Assembly (NCBI GenBank): GCA_000751295.2
Contig: CCMO02000001.1
Location: 2,839,501 to 2,903,500, forward strand
Length of the DNA stretch: 64,000 nt
Source of the DNA: a bacterium YEK0313
Lineage (GTDB): Bacteria > Pseudomonadota > Alphaproteobacteria > Rhizobiales > Phreatobacteraceae
Direction: 5' to 3'
Part shown: one piece after another, positions 1-8,124 of the stretch
Numbering within the stretch: the first letter of the stretch is position 1
Layout of the letters: every line of letters starts with the position of its first letter
The notes under the pieces: model-generated
Databases searched by the model: none
Told to the model about the DNA's origin: nothing
Seen by the model: only the letters and a program-made list of their open reading frames with translations
Position numbers and translations under genes: made by a program

Positions 1-23
1 TCGTCCACGACTACCTCGCCTGA
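1..23 (+). CDS. 3' end of an acetoacetate decarboxylase-like gene (partial)
   Basis: Only the last codons are in the window; they read VHDYLA followed by TGA. This nearly repeats the C-terminus of the next gene (VHDYLG), so the upstream neighbour is probably a tandem paralogue of the acetoacetate decarboxylase family, 31 bp ahead in the same direction. With six residues visible this is an inference from similarity, not a family assignment. Confidence 0.45.
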
Positions 24-54
24 GCTGCTGACACCAGACCAAGGATGCCCCGAG

Positions 55-807
55 ATGGAACCTGCCGAGATCGTCGCCAACGCCTATGCCATGCCCCTGG
101 AAAATCCGTCCTTCCCGCCCGGGCCCTATCGTTTCGTCGATCGGGAATTCCTGATCATCACCTATCGCACCAGCCGCGAGGCTCTGGAGCGGGTCGTGCC
201 GGAACCGCTCGAAATCGTCGAGCCGATCGTCAAATACGAGTTCATTCGCATGCCGGATTCCACCGGCTTCGGCGACTATACGGAATCCGGGCAGGTCATT
301 CCGGTGCGGTTTCCGGACGCCAGGGGCGGCCACCAGTCCGGCGGCTATGTCCACGCCATGTTCCTCGACGACGATCCGCCGATCTCGGGCGGGCGCGAGC
401 TCTGGGGCTTTCCGAAAAAGCTCGCCGCGCCGAGCCTGCGGGTGGAGCGGGACACGCTGGTCGGCACGCTCGATTTCGGCCCGGCGCGGATCGCGACGGG
501 CACGATGGGCTACAAGCACCGCCGCCTTGCGGACGAGACCGCCTTGCACGCGCTGCGCGAGCCCGGTTTCCTCCTGAAGATCGTGCCCCATGTCGACGGC
601 CGTCCCCGGATCTGCGAGCTGGTGCGCTACTATCTGAAGGACCTGAACCTGAAGGGCGCCTGGACGGGGCCGGCCGCGCTGGAGCTCAGTCCCCATGCAC
701 TGGCCCCCGTCGCCGATCTGCCGGTGCTCGAGGTGCTGTCCGGCACCCATATCATTGCCGACCTCACCCTCGACCTCGGCGAGGTGGTTCACGACTACCT
801 CGGCTAG
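55..807 (+). CDS. adc: Acetoacetate decarboxylase
   Basis: 250 residues, the usual family length. The motif GRELWGFPKK at residues 113-122 matches the active site of Clostridium Adc, in which the first of two adjacent lysines (here K121) forms the Schiff base with acetoacetate and the second (K122) lowers its pKa. The reaction gives acetone and CO2; many alphaproteobacterial homologues act on related beta-keto acids, so the exact substrate is open. The ATG at 55 is preceded by AAGGA at 41-45. A strong hairpin follows the stop codon. It probably shares a transcript with the paralogue whose tail lies at 1-23. bdhA at 43 kb belongs to the same ketone-body chemistry but is not linked. Confidence 0.85.
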   Translation: MEPAEIVANAYAMPLENPSFPPGPYRFVDREFLIITYRTSREALERVVPEPLEIVEPIVKYEFIRMPDSTGFGDYTESGQVIPVRFPDARGGHQSGGYVHAMFLDDDPPISGGRELWGFPKKLAAPSLRVERDTLVGTLDFGPARIATGTMGYKHRRLADETALHALREPGFLLKIVPHVDGRPRICELVRYYLKDLNLKGAWTGPAALELSPHALAPVADLPVLEVLSGTHIIADLTLDLGEVVHDYLG

Positions 808-829
808 TCCACAGATCGCCATATTCGGC

Positions 830-858
830 CGTGTCCGCGACGGGTGGTCGCGGACACG
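830..858 (+). terminator. Hairpin terminator after adc
   Basis: A perfect 12-bp stem (CGTGTCCGCGAC / GTCGCGGACACG) with a 5-nt loop begins 23 bp after the adc stop. Only a weak U-rich stretch (TCTT) follows, so this is a likely but not textbook intrinsic terminator. Confidence 0.6.
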
Positions 859-999
859 TCTTCGTGATCAAAATCCGTTCATGAAAGCAAGGGGTTGCCG
901 GGGCCGATCGCCGTCGCGCGTCACTTGCGAATGCGGTGCGTTGCCATCAAGATGCCGGACCAGGGCCATCGCCGGGCCACGCCCGGCGGCCCGCAAGCT

Positions 1000-1024
1000 G
1001 GAACATTGGCGCCAGGGATGCGTT
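1000..1024 (+). promoter_or_regulatory. Predicted sigma-EcfG promoter
   Basis: GGAAC at 1000-1004, a 16-nt spacer and CGTT at 1021-1024 match the alphaproteobacterial general-stress sigma consensus exactly. It points at the hypothetical gene whose ATG is at 1088, leaving a leader of about 55 nt. Confidence 0.65.
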
Positions 1025-1087
1025 AATGCGGAGATCCTCCCGGGTTCGGACCAGCCCGGGTTTTCGGGATCGCCAGGGGCATGTCAT

Positions 1088-1519
1088 ATGACCGACGACG
1101 AACCATGGATGAGGCCTTATGTCCTGTCCATTACCGGGCTGTTTGTAGAGGAAGGCTTTGCGCGTCTCGCCGAAGCCCTGGGCCGCCGGGATCCGGCGGC
1201 GGCCGATGCGACCTTGGCCCGCTTCGAAGACATGATCGAGCGCGAGATCGCCGGGATCGGCGAGGGCGAGGATATTCCGCCTCCGGTCCTCGCGGGTCTG
1301 CGTGACCACGTCCGCGCGCGCATGGCGGCAACGCTCGCCAAGGCGCGCCAGCGGCTCGGCGATGCGCTGCCGCGCGGCGGCCCGGGCAAGGATTCCGTCA
1401 AGGACGCGATCAGGCCCGCGGAGACGCGCAGCGATCCGCGTTCCCAGCTGATCCCCAATGGCGTGCCGCTGCCCTGGCCGAGTGCCGCGCAGCTACCGCC
1501 GCGCGCCGGCAATGCCTGA
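1088..1519 (+). CDS. Hypothetical protein, candidate general-stress gene
   Basis: 143 residues, family not recognised. The N-terminal two thirds looks helical and acidic (FEDMIEREIAGIGEGEDIPPP), followed by a basic, alanine-rich helix and a proline-rich tail with no membrane segment or signal peptide. The ATG at 1088 has AGGGG at 1075-1079 as ribosome binding site, eight bases away. A perfect sigma-EcfG-type promoter lies upstream, so expression under general stress is expected. The 3' end overlaps the convergent trehalose-phosphatase gene by 27 bp. Confidence 0.6.
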   Translation: MTDDEPWMRPYVLSITGLFVEEGFARLAEALGRRDPAAADATLARFEDMIEREIAGIGEGEDIPPPVLAGLRDHVRARMAATLAKARQRLGDALPRGGPGKDSVKDAIRPAETRSDPRSQLIPNGVPLPWPSAAQLPPRAGNA

Positions 1520-2302
1520 AAGCCAGGCCCTGACGGCGGCGGGATTGGCGAAATGGGCGCCGTCCGCGGCGAAATGTTCGCCCGCGACCTGAAGCCCGAA
1601 GCCACCGGCCGCCTCCGCCACGACGAAGGCGTCTTCATCCGCGCGGTCGTCACCGATCATCACGGGGATGCGGCCGGCAAAGGGCGGTCGCCGCAGGATG
1701 GTTTCCAGCGCGGTGGCCTTGGACGTGCCGTCAGGGATCACCTCGATCACCGCGCGGCCTTCCTTCAGATGATGGCGGAGGTCGAGCTCGGCCAGGAGAT
1801 GGGCGAGGGCGTTCATCAAGGTCGCCGCCGCGTTCGGGTTCCGGCGGAAATGCACCGCCAGGATCGGGCCTTTGTATTCCAGCCGCACGCCCGGGTGGTC
1901 CGCCGCGAGCGCCACGGCGCGGGCGAGCAGGGCGGGCGCGACCGCATCGGCCGAGGCGCCGGCCCGCGCGGCCCGGTTGAAGCTGAATTCCAGGCCGTGA
2001 AGCCCTGAGCCGGGCAGCCAGGCGGGGGCGATCATGTGCTGGACGTCGGCAATATGCCGTCCGGTCACGATGGCAACCGCGCCGCCGAGGACCTGCTGCA
2101 GATGGGTGAGGTCGGTCGCGAGCCCGGGCGGCAGCACGACCTCCTCGGGCGTGTCGGCAATATCGGCCAGTGTTCCGTCGAAATCGAAAAAAATGGCGAA
2201 GTCGGCTGGTTTTCGGCCGATCTGCTGAGCAAGAACCGCCGGCAGCTCGTGCGGGCTGAGCGGTTCCGGCAGTGGCAGATGGTCGAGGGAGGCAAAGGGC
2301 AT
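1493..2302 (-). CDS. otsB: Trehalose-6-phosphate phosphatase
   Basis: 269 residues of the HAD superfamily, removing phosphate from trehalose 6-phosphate to give the compatible solute trehalose. HAD motif I is FFDFDGTLADI with nucleophile D40 and acid D42; motif III reads GDDRADEDAF, one residue off the usual GDDxTDEDAF. No otsA (synthase) is adjacent, so the partner must be elsewhere. Trehalose synthesis is commonly part of the alphaproteobacterial general stress response, which fits the neighbourhood, but I find no GGAAC-type promoter before this gene. Confidence 0.88.
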   Translation of the reverse strand: MPFASLDHLPLPEPLSPHELPAVLAQQIGRKPADFAIFFDFDGTLADIADTPEEVVLPPGLATDLTHLQQVLGGAVAIVTGRHIADVQHMIAPAWLPGSGLHGLEFSFNRAARAGASADAVAPALLARAVALAADHPGVRLEYKGPILAVHFRRNPNAAATLMNALAHLLAELDLRHHLKEGRAVIEVIPDGTSKATALETILRRPPFAGRIPVMIGDDRADEDAFVVAEAAGGFGLQVAGEHFAADGAHFANPAAVRAWLSGIAGARR

Positions 2303-2530
2303 GAGCGGATCGATCCCGGCCTGGCGCCGCGCCCGCCGCGCCGATTGGATCGCGAGCTCGTGGAGCGCATGTGATTGTCACGGCCCGCCCGCAGGGCGGC
2401 CGCGTCGGGCACATTGAAAACTCCACTCGTCATCAAAGGGTTGCCACCGGGCTTTCGATTTGAACATTTGCCGGTGTGCTCAACAGCAACTGAACGTCCG
2501 ATCCGGCGCGCCGCCCGCCGGCACGCAGCC

Positions 2531-3436
2531 TCAGCCGTCGGTGCGGCGCCTGCGCGAGGCCGTTTCGGCGGCGTGGGCGCGGCGATCTTCCGGGCTGACC
2601 GGGAAGCGCTGGCCGCGGATCTCCTCGGCGGTCACCTCGAGCCTGGTCGTCACCGCCGCCGCCGCGGCATCGACGACCGGCACGTCGGCGGCATCCCGGC
2701 CGAAGCCGATGGGAATGCGGCCGATGCGCGGGACGTTGTGGCGCGCATCGAAAGTGTACCAATGGCCATCGAGAAAGGCTTCGAACCAGGCGTGAAAGCG
2801 CATCGGGCCGGGCATGGGGCTCGTGCCGATCTCGGGCAGGTAGCCGGTGACGTAGCGCGCCGGGATGCCGAGCGCACGGCAGAGGGCGATGGCGACATGG
2901 GCGAAGTCGCGCGCCACGCCGACCCGCTCGTGAAAGGCCTCCGCGGCGGTCCGGCCCTCGCGGGCATAGCGCTCGCCGAAGCCGAGCCGCCGGTGCACCA
3001 TGCCGGTGATGGCCTGGACGCGTCGCCATCCCGGTGCCACCGCGGCGACCACGTGCCGGGCCTCCGCTGCGAGTGGTGCGCCGTCGCAGAAACGGCTGGC
3101 TTCGAGGAAGGGCAGCACCTCGACGGGCAGGGCGTCGCGCGGCGTTTCGCCGGCGGCCGGCGCCGTCGTATCGGGAAAGCCCGGGTCGAAGATCACGCCG
3201 CCGCCAGTCAGCGACAGCCCGCCGGCCGGGACGACGAGGTCGCGGCGCAGGTTGCCGAAACGATCGACATGGATCGTCTGCGGAACCGGCGCGCCCGGAT
3301 CGGCGAGGGCGGTCGCGACGAGGTCATCGGCCTGCGTGAGGTCGTGGCGGCGGCTCGGGTGAATGTCGAGCATCACGGCGACAGGGGCCGAGGCCTCGGT
3401 GACCACCTCCAGCCGAAAACCATAGCGGATATGCAT
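2531..3436 (-). CDS. Transglutaminase-like superfamily protein lacking the catalytic cysteine
   Basis: 301 residues with the beta-rich N-terminal domain and transglutaminase core of the COG1305 cysteine-protease-like family. The conserved block normally written GVCRDFAH reads GVARDFAH, so position 175 is alanine where the nucleophile should be. The other two triad positions are present: H215 (MRFHAWFEA) and D230 (WYTFDARHN). Flanking residues (ALCRALGIPARYVTGYL) match active relatives closely. The protein may be a non-catalytic peptide binder, or the sequence may carry an error. It starts at ATG 3436. The C-terminus is arginine-rich. Confidence 0.75.
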   Translation of the reverse strand: MHIRYGFRLEVVTEASAPVAVMLDIHPSRRHDLTQADDLVATALADPGAPVPQTIHVDRFGNLRRDLVVPAGGLSLTGGGVIFDPGFPDTTAPAAGETPRDALPVEVLPFLEASRFCDGAPLAAEARHVVAAVAPGWRRVQAITGMVHRRLGFGERYAREGRTAAEAFHERVGVARDFAHVAIALCRALGIPARYVTGYLPEIGTSPMPGPMRFHAWFEAFLDGHWYTFDARHNVPRIGRIPIGFGRDAADVPVVDAAAAAVTTRLEVTAEEIRGQRFPVSPEDRRAHAAETASRRRRTDG

Positions 3437-3565
3437 TGCGCGCTCCGGCGGCGAGTCATCGAGAGGGCCGCGCCGACACTCTACAGCATGACGGCGCCGG
3501 ATGGCCGCACGCAGGCCAAAAAATGACCCCGCGCGACCTGAATGGCCGGTCCGCATGCCGTCGGG

Positions 3566-3591
3566 GGAACCCCGGCGTCGTGCCGGACGTT
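3566..3591 (+). promoter_or_regulatory. Predicted sigma-EcfG promoter before the ABC exporter
   Basis: GGAAC at 3566-3570 and CGTT at 3588-3591 are separated by 17 nt, within the 16-17 nt range known for this sigma factor. The downstream ABC transporter starts at about 3646. Confidence 0.5.
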
Positions 3592-3645
3592 GACCCCTAG
3601 CTCGCGTCGGGGGCGGCTGCGACATACGGCCAACCGGTGGTGTTG

Positions 3646-5463
3646 ATGACGGAGAACGGCGACCCTCAACGGTCCGAAGCGGCATCGGGCAGACGCAGGC
3701 GAGCTTCTGAATTCTTCCGCATGGCGCTGGGGTTCTGGCGCGGCCGCACACGGCTCAGGGCCTGGGCCCTGACGGTGCTGGTCCTGGTCTTCGTGGCCGC
3801 GCAGCTCGGCGCGCTGGTCGGCCTCAATGCCTGGCAGAGACTGTTCTTCGACGCCCTCGACCACAAATCCGCGGCCGAGGTCCTGACGGCGGTCTCCTGG
3901 GTTCCCATCATCGTCGTCGGCTACGCCATGGCCCTGTCCGGCGTGGTGGTGGCCCGCATGCTGCTGCAGGTCAGCTGGCGGCGATGGCTGACCCTGCATC
4001 TCGCCGGCTGGTGGATCGCCGACCAGCGCTATTACCGCATGACGCTGGTCGACGAGGAACAGACCGCGCCGGAATTCCGCATTGCCGAGGATGTGCGCCT
4101 CGCGATCGAGCCGCTGGTCGAATTTGCCCTGGGCCTGATCACCGCGACGGTGACGGCGATCACCTTCGCCGCCATCCTCTGGCAGGTGGCGGGCTCGATC
4201 AGCGTGCCTGTCGGCGGCACCGTGATCGTCATTCCTTTCTACATGGCGATCGCCGCGATCCTCTACGCGGTGATCGCCTCGCTCAGCGCCTACCTGACCG
4301 GGCGGCCGCTGGTGCGTCGGGTGGCCCACAAGAACCAGATGGAGGCGGAGTTCCGCGCCGAGATGACCCGGCTGCGCGAGCATGCCGAGAGCATCGCGCT
4401 GATCCGCGGCGACGACGACGAGCGCGCTTCCGTCCACGACAACTATCGCCAGCTGTTCTCGGCCTGGCTGGCGATCGTCCGGCAGCAGGGCGTGATCGCG
4501 CTGGTGCTCAACAGCAATGGCGCGCTGTTCCCGATCATCCCGCTCTTGCTGGTGGCGCCGAAGTATCTCGCCGGCGAGCTTTCGCTTGGCGCGGTCATGC
4601 AGGTTGCCGCCGCCTTCAGTGCTGTGCAGTCGGCGCTCATCTGGTTCGTCGACAATTTCGTGCGCCTGGCCGAATGGTATGCGTCGCTGACCCGTGTCGA
4701 CGAGCTGGTGGAGGCGCTCGAAGACCTCGACATGGGTTCGATCATGGCCGGCGAGGGCGAGATCGAGCTCGGCATCAGCCCGGACAAGGCCATCCATATC
4801 GAAAACCTCTCGCTGGCCCACCGCAATGGCCGCGTGGTCATCGCCGATGCCTCGGTGGTCATCGCGCGAGGCGAGAAGGTGCTGATCACCGGCGCCAGCG
4901 GTACCGGCAAGAGCACGCTGATCCGCGCGCTGGCCGGGCTTTGGCCCTGGGGCTCCGGTTCGATCACCGTGCCGCCGGGCCAGATCATCGCCTTCGTGCC
5001 GCAGAAACCCTACATTCCCGTCGCGACGCTGCGCGAGGTCATGCTCTATCCCCATGCCGACCGTCCCATCCAGGATGCCGCGATCCTCGCCGCGATGAAA
5101 CGGTGCGGCCTCGGCTATCTCGGCAAACATCTCGACGACGATGAGGACGGCTGGGATCGGACCCTGTCGGGCGGCGAGCGCCAGCGCATCGCCTTTGCGC
5201 GGCTGGTGATCCACAAACCCGACATCATCGTCATGGACGAGGCGACCTCGGCGCTCGACGAGGACAGCCAGGCGGACCTGCTGCAATTGCTGCGCGAGGA
5301 TCTCGCCGAGGCGACGGTGATCAGCGTCGGCCATCGGCCGGGTCTCGAAGCCTTCCACGACCGCAAGATCGTCCTGGAGCGGCAGGAGGCCGGCGCAAGG
5401 CTCACCGCGGAGCCGGCGACCAGCGCCCTCTGGCGCATGCTGCGGCTCGGGACGGGCGGCTGA
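3646..5463 (+). CDS. SbmA/BacA-YddA type ABC transporter, fused permease and ATPase
   Basis: About 605 residues. The N-terminal half carries several membrane helices and matches the SbmA/BacA-like membrane domain (ALVGLNAWQRLFFDALDHK near the start; LLQVSWRRWLT). The C-terminal half is an ATPase with Walker A GASGTGKST, signature LSGGERQRIAF and Walker B IIVMDEATSALDE. This is the COG4178 family, whose members have been linked to peptide or vitamin B12 passage and long-chain fatty-acid envelope modification; the substrate here is unknown. I chose ATG 3646 although in-frame GTG codons at 3637 and 3640 are possible; no clear ribosome binding site decides. A sigma-EcfG-like promoter lies upstream. 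Confidence 0.8.
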   Translation: MTENGDPQRSEAASGRRRRASEFFRMALGFWRGRTRLRAWALTVLVLVFVAAQLGALVGLNAWQRLFFDALDHKSAAEVLTAVSWVPIIVVGYAMALSGVVVARMLLQVSWRRWLTLHLAGWWIADQRYYRMTLVDEEQTAPEFRIAEDVRLAIEPLVEFALGLITATVTAITFAAILWQVAGSISVPVGGTVIVIPFYMAIAAILYAVIASLSAYLTGRPLVRRVAHKNQMEAEFRAEMTRLREHAESIALIRGDDDERASVHDNYRQLFSAWLAIVRQQGVIALVLNSNGALFPIIPLLLVAPKYLAGELSLGAVMQVAAAFSAVQSALIWFVDNFVRLAEWYASLTRVDELVEALEDLDMGSIMAGEGEIELGISPDKAIHIENLSLAHRNGRVVIADASVVIARGEKVLITGASGTGKSTLIRALAGLWPWGSGSITVPPGQIIAFVPQKPYIPVATLREVMLYPHADRPIQDAAILAAMKRCGLGYLGKHLDDDEDGWDRTLSGGERQRIAFARLVIHKPDIIVMDEATSALDEDSQADLLQLLREDLAEATVISVGHRPGLEAFHDRKIVLERQEAGARLTAEPATSALWRMLRLGTGG

Positions 5464-5472
5464 GCGGCGGCC

Positions 5473-7140
5473 TCAGGTCGCGACCTGCCAGGTGCCGAGC
5501 TCGGCGGCGGCCGCCGGAATCGGCTGGGTCGCCTGGATCTGCATGGCAAGGCCGGCCAGCATTTTCGGCTGCGGGCCGAGTGCCACCTCCCGGTCGGCTG
5601 AGAGTTTCAGCTCGAACACGCGTTCGAGCGCCGAAGGCTCCGGCAGGTCGACCACCGTGGCGTTCACCCTGACGTTGGACAGCGTCCAGAGGCAGTGCGA
5701 GACCACCTCGACGACGAGCAGGCCGAGCGGAATGACCCGGTCGATCGGCAGGCTCGCCTGCGAGCTGATCTGCCCTTCGACGGTCTGGCCCGGCCGGGTC
5801 AGCAGCCGCGAAATGGTCGCCAGCACCTCGTCGAGGAAGGCGTCGACGCGCACGGCATGCATTTCGCCCTCGGCGAGGGCGAACCGATAGGCAATGGCCA
5901 GGACCTGCACGCGGCACTCGGCCTCGGCCAGTGCGGCGCCAGCTTCGGCAGACTGGTTGCGTTTCGACAGCGAGAGATAGCTCTGCACGATCTGCAGGCT
6001 GTTCTTCACCCGATGATGCAGTTCGCGAACCAGCAGCCGGTTCCTGTCGAGCGCCGTCTGCAGCGCCTGCTGGCGCTGTTCCTGGGCATCGACCATGTCG
6101 TTGAAGGCGACCGCCACGCTCTTGATGTCGGTCGGCATCTCGTCGGCCACCAGGGCGCGCGCCGTGAACGCGGTGGAGCTGTGCTCCTCGCGGCGCGCGG
6201 CGGTCTCGATGCCGCGCAGCCAGCGCAGGATGTGATTGTGGATCGCGTGCAGATAGACGGCGCAGAGCAGGGCGAGCGTCGCCAGCGGAATGATCAGCAG
6301 CGCCAGGAACTGGGTTTGTGCGGCCAGCGTCGCCGTCTGGTCGAAGCTTGCCAGCACGTAGAGATCCGGTTCGGCGATCCGCTGCACCGTATAGGAGCGC
6401 TCGGTGCCGTCGCGGCTGGTCGCGTTGAAGTGGGCGCCGCTCTGACTGTCGGTTTCCTCCGGCAGCCAGCCGCTGTTCTGCTTGTCGGCGCCACGCACGA
6501 CCAGCACCTGATCGCCGCGTCCGACGAGGCCGACGATCGTGCCGGAGGCCAGCGCCCCGAGATCGAAGGCGCGGTCGAGAGCTCCGGTGTCGGTGACGTA
6601 GAGCGCCTCCCAGCCGATGCCGGAGGCGCCGGTGCCGGTCGCATGAATGGCGAGAAAATGCTCGTCGCCGAAATCGACATAGTCGTAGCGCGCGGTCACC
6701 GACGTCGCATCGGGCGGATCCTGCACGACCGGCTGGGAGGTCAAGGTCGCGGCCATGCTGTCGAGCGCGGCCGCCGTCAGGGCGGGATTGCGCGAGGCCA
6801 GGCACGACGTCCCGTCGGCGAACCGCAGGCGCAGCGCCTGGTAGTTCTGCGTTCCCGCCAGGACCTGCCGGTCGAAGCCGCCGCATTGCGCGTTGCTTGC
6901 GCTGGCCGCCTCGACGCCCGCGACCGTCGCGATCAGGCCCCGCAGCGAACCGTCGTACCAGATGCGCGTGCGCACCGCATAGTTCGCCGCCGCCTCCAAC
7001 TGGCGGTTCTCGATCGAGCCGAGAACCGTGCGGTAGGTGGTCGCGGCCGCAATGGCCGCCAGCAGGGCCATGGGGATCGCGATCAGCACCAGCAGCCCGA
7101 TCAGGCGGCCACGGACGGTCTGGAATTGCGACAGGTTCAT
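5473..7140 (-). CDS. HWE/HisKA_2-type sensor histidine kinase of the general stress locus, degenerate ATPase domain
   Basis: 555 residues. A membrane helix at about 12-34, a roughly 240-residue periplasmic sensor domain with two cysteines (C86, C113), a second helix near 278-298, a HAMP-like linker and a HisKA_2 dimerisation domain with ELHHRVKNSLQ (phosphoacceptor H376). The catalytic domain is poor: the N-box, usually ELVTNA, reads EVVSHC, and I cannot find the DxGxG and GxGL glycine boxes. It lies 16 bp downstream of ecfG, where PhyR kinases usually sit, so it probably controls PhyR phosphorylation. Whether it can autophosphorylate is doubtful. The ATG at 7140 lacks a clear ribosome binding site, suggesting coupling to ecfG. 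Confidence 0.8.
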   Translation of the reverse strand: MNLSQFQTVRGRLIGLLVLIAIPMALLAAIAAATTYRTVLGSIENRQLEAAANYAVRTRIWYDGSLRGLIATVAGVEAASASNAQCGGFDRQVLAGTQNYQALRLRFADGTSCLASRNPALTAAALDSMAATLTSQPVVQDPPDATSVTARYDYVDFGDEHFLAIHATGTGASGIGWEALYVTDTGALDRAFDLGALASGTIVGLVGRGDQVLVVRGADKQNSGWLPEETDSQSGAHFNATSRDGTERSYTVQRIAEPDLYVLASFDQTATLAAQTQFLALLIIPLATLALLCAVYLHAIHNHILRWLRGIETAARREEHSSTAFTARALVADEMPTDIKSVAVAFNDMVDAQEQRQQALQTALDRNRLLVRELHHRVKNSLQIVQSYLSLSKRNQSAEAGAALAEAECRVQVLAIAYRFALAEGEMHAVRVDAFLDEVLATISRLLTRPGQTVEGQISSQASLPIDRVIPLGLLVVEVVSHCLWTLSNVRVNATVVDLPEPSALERVFELKLSADREVALGPQPKMLAGLAMQIQATQPIPAAAAELGTWQVAT

Positions 7141-7156
7141 CTGCGGCGGGTTTCGT

Positions 7157-7717
7157 TCAGGTATCGGAGCCGGAGCCGGAAGACCCTTGCAGCGCGGCCG
7201 CCGTTCGGCGGTCCGGTCCGAAGTCATCCGCACCGTGGATCTGCAGCAGTTCGGCCAGCTTGGCGCGCGCGCGGTTGACTCGGCTCTTCACGGTGCCGAC
7301 GGCGACGCCGCAGATTTCCGCCGTCTCTTCATAGGACAGTCCGCTCGCGCCGACCATGATCAGCACTTCGCGCTGCTCGTCGGGCAGGGTGGCCAAGGCC
7401 TTGCGGAAATCGGCCAGATCCAGGTGGCTTTCCTGGTTCCCCTGGGCCGAGAGGCGTTCGGTATAGGCGCCGTCGGTATCCTGGATCTCTCGCCCGCGCT
7501 TGCGGTAGAGCGAAAAATAGGTGTTGCGCAGGATCGTGAAGAGCCAGGCCCTGAGGCTGGTGCCGGGCTCGAACTTGTCAGCGTTGGACCAGGCCTTCAG
7601 GAGCGTGTCCTGGACCAGGTCGTCGGCAAGCTGCATCGAGCCGGACAGCGAAGCGGCGAATGCCCTCAGATTGGGAATTTCGGCAACCAGGCCGTCGCGG
7701 AAGCGATCATCGCTCAT
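7157..7717 (-). CDS. ecfG: General stress response sigma factor EcfG
   Basis: 186 residues with sigma region 2 (ADDLVQDTLLKAWSNADKF) and region 4 (LPDEQREVLIMVGASGLSYEETAEICGVAVGTVKSRVNRARAKL). This is the EcfG (ECF15) group that directs RNA polymerase to GGAAC-N16/17-CGTT promoters and is held by the anti-sigma factor NepR. ATG 7717 is chosen because GGAGG lies eight bases upstream; a GTG at 7726 is too close to that site. It overlaps the end of nepR by 11 bp, so the two are translationally coupled. Confidence 0.93.
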   Translation of the reverse strand: MSDDRFRDGLVAEIPNLRAFAASLSGSMQLADDLVQDTLLKAWSNADKFEPGTSLRAWLFTILRNTYFSLYRKRGREIQDTDGAYTERLSAQGNQESHLDLADFRKALATLPDEQREVLIMVGASGLSYEETAEICGVAVGTVKSRVNRARAKLAELLQIHGADDFGPDRRTAAALQGSSGSGSDT

Positions 7718-7922
7718 CCGCTTCACCCTCCGGCTTGGCCTGGAGCTCCTTGGCCTCGAGTTCCGCGAGAAGAACCAGAAAGCGATCGGGGATCGGCGCT
7801 TTGACGAGGTCGTCGTAATGGGCTTTCAGCGAACGGCCGATCGCCTCCTGGACGCGCTGATCGAGGACCGGTTCGTTCTCGAAGACCTCGTCGTTGGGGT
7901 CCTCGTCCTGGGGATGCGCCAT
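7707..7922 (-). CDS. nepR: Anti-sigma factor NepR
   Basis: 71 residues. The conserved NepR core IGRSLKAHYDDLVKAPIPDRFLVLLAELE is present. NepR binds EcfG in unstressed cells; phosphorylated PhyR then captures NepR through its sigma-like domain and frees EcfG. The ATG at 7922 has GAGGA five bases upstream on the minus strand; ATG codons further up (7934, 7937) have no such site. It is the first gene of nepR-ecfG and is preceded by a sigma-EcfG promoter, giving positive autoregulation. Confidence 0.92.
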   Translation of the reverse strand: MAHPQDEDPNDEVFENEPVLDQRVQEAIGRSLKAHYDDLVKAPIPDRFLVLLAELEAKELQAKPEGEADER

Positions 7923-8019
7923 ACTCGTCCTCATCATCGCTTCGGCCAATGATACGCAAGCCACCTGATGGTCGCGGAAGCGTAGCGCCGACAGGCGCAG
8001 ATACACCGATCCGCTCACC

Positions 8020-8046
8020 GGAACTTCGGCTCGCCCGGAAAGTTCC
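8020..8046. promoter_or_regulatory. Symmetric bidirectional sigma-EcfG promoter between nepR and phyR
   Basis: GGAAC at 8020-8024 and GTTCC at 8042-8046 enclose 17 nt. On the plus strand this is GGAAC-N17-GTT facing phyR (ATG 8125). On the minus strand the same bases read GGAAC-N17-GTT facing nepR (ATG 7922). The -35 element of one promoter contains the -10 GTT of the other, so polymerase should be able to occupy only one direction at a time. Confidence 0.8.
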
Positions 8047-8124
8047 TTTTACGCGCAAAAAGAAAAGACTTGCCAAATGGTGGTGGCCGGTGGTCGCTTG
8101 CCGGCGCAGTCGGGAGCCCGGTTC

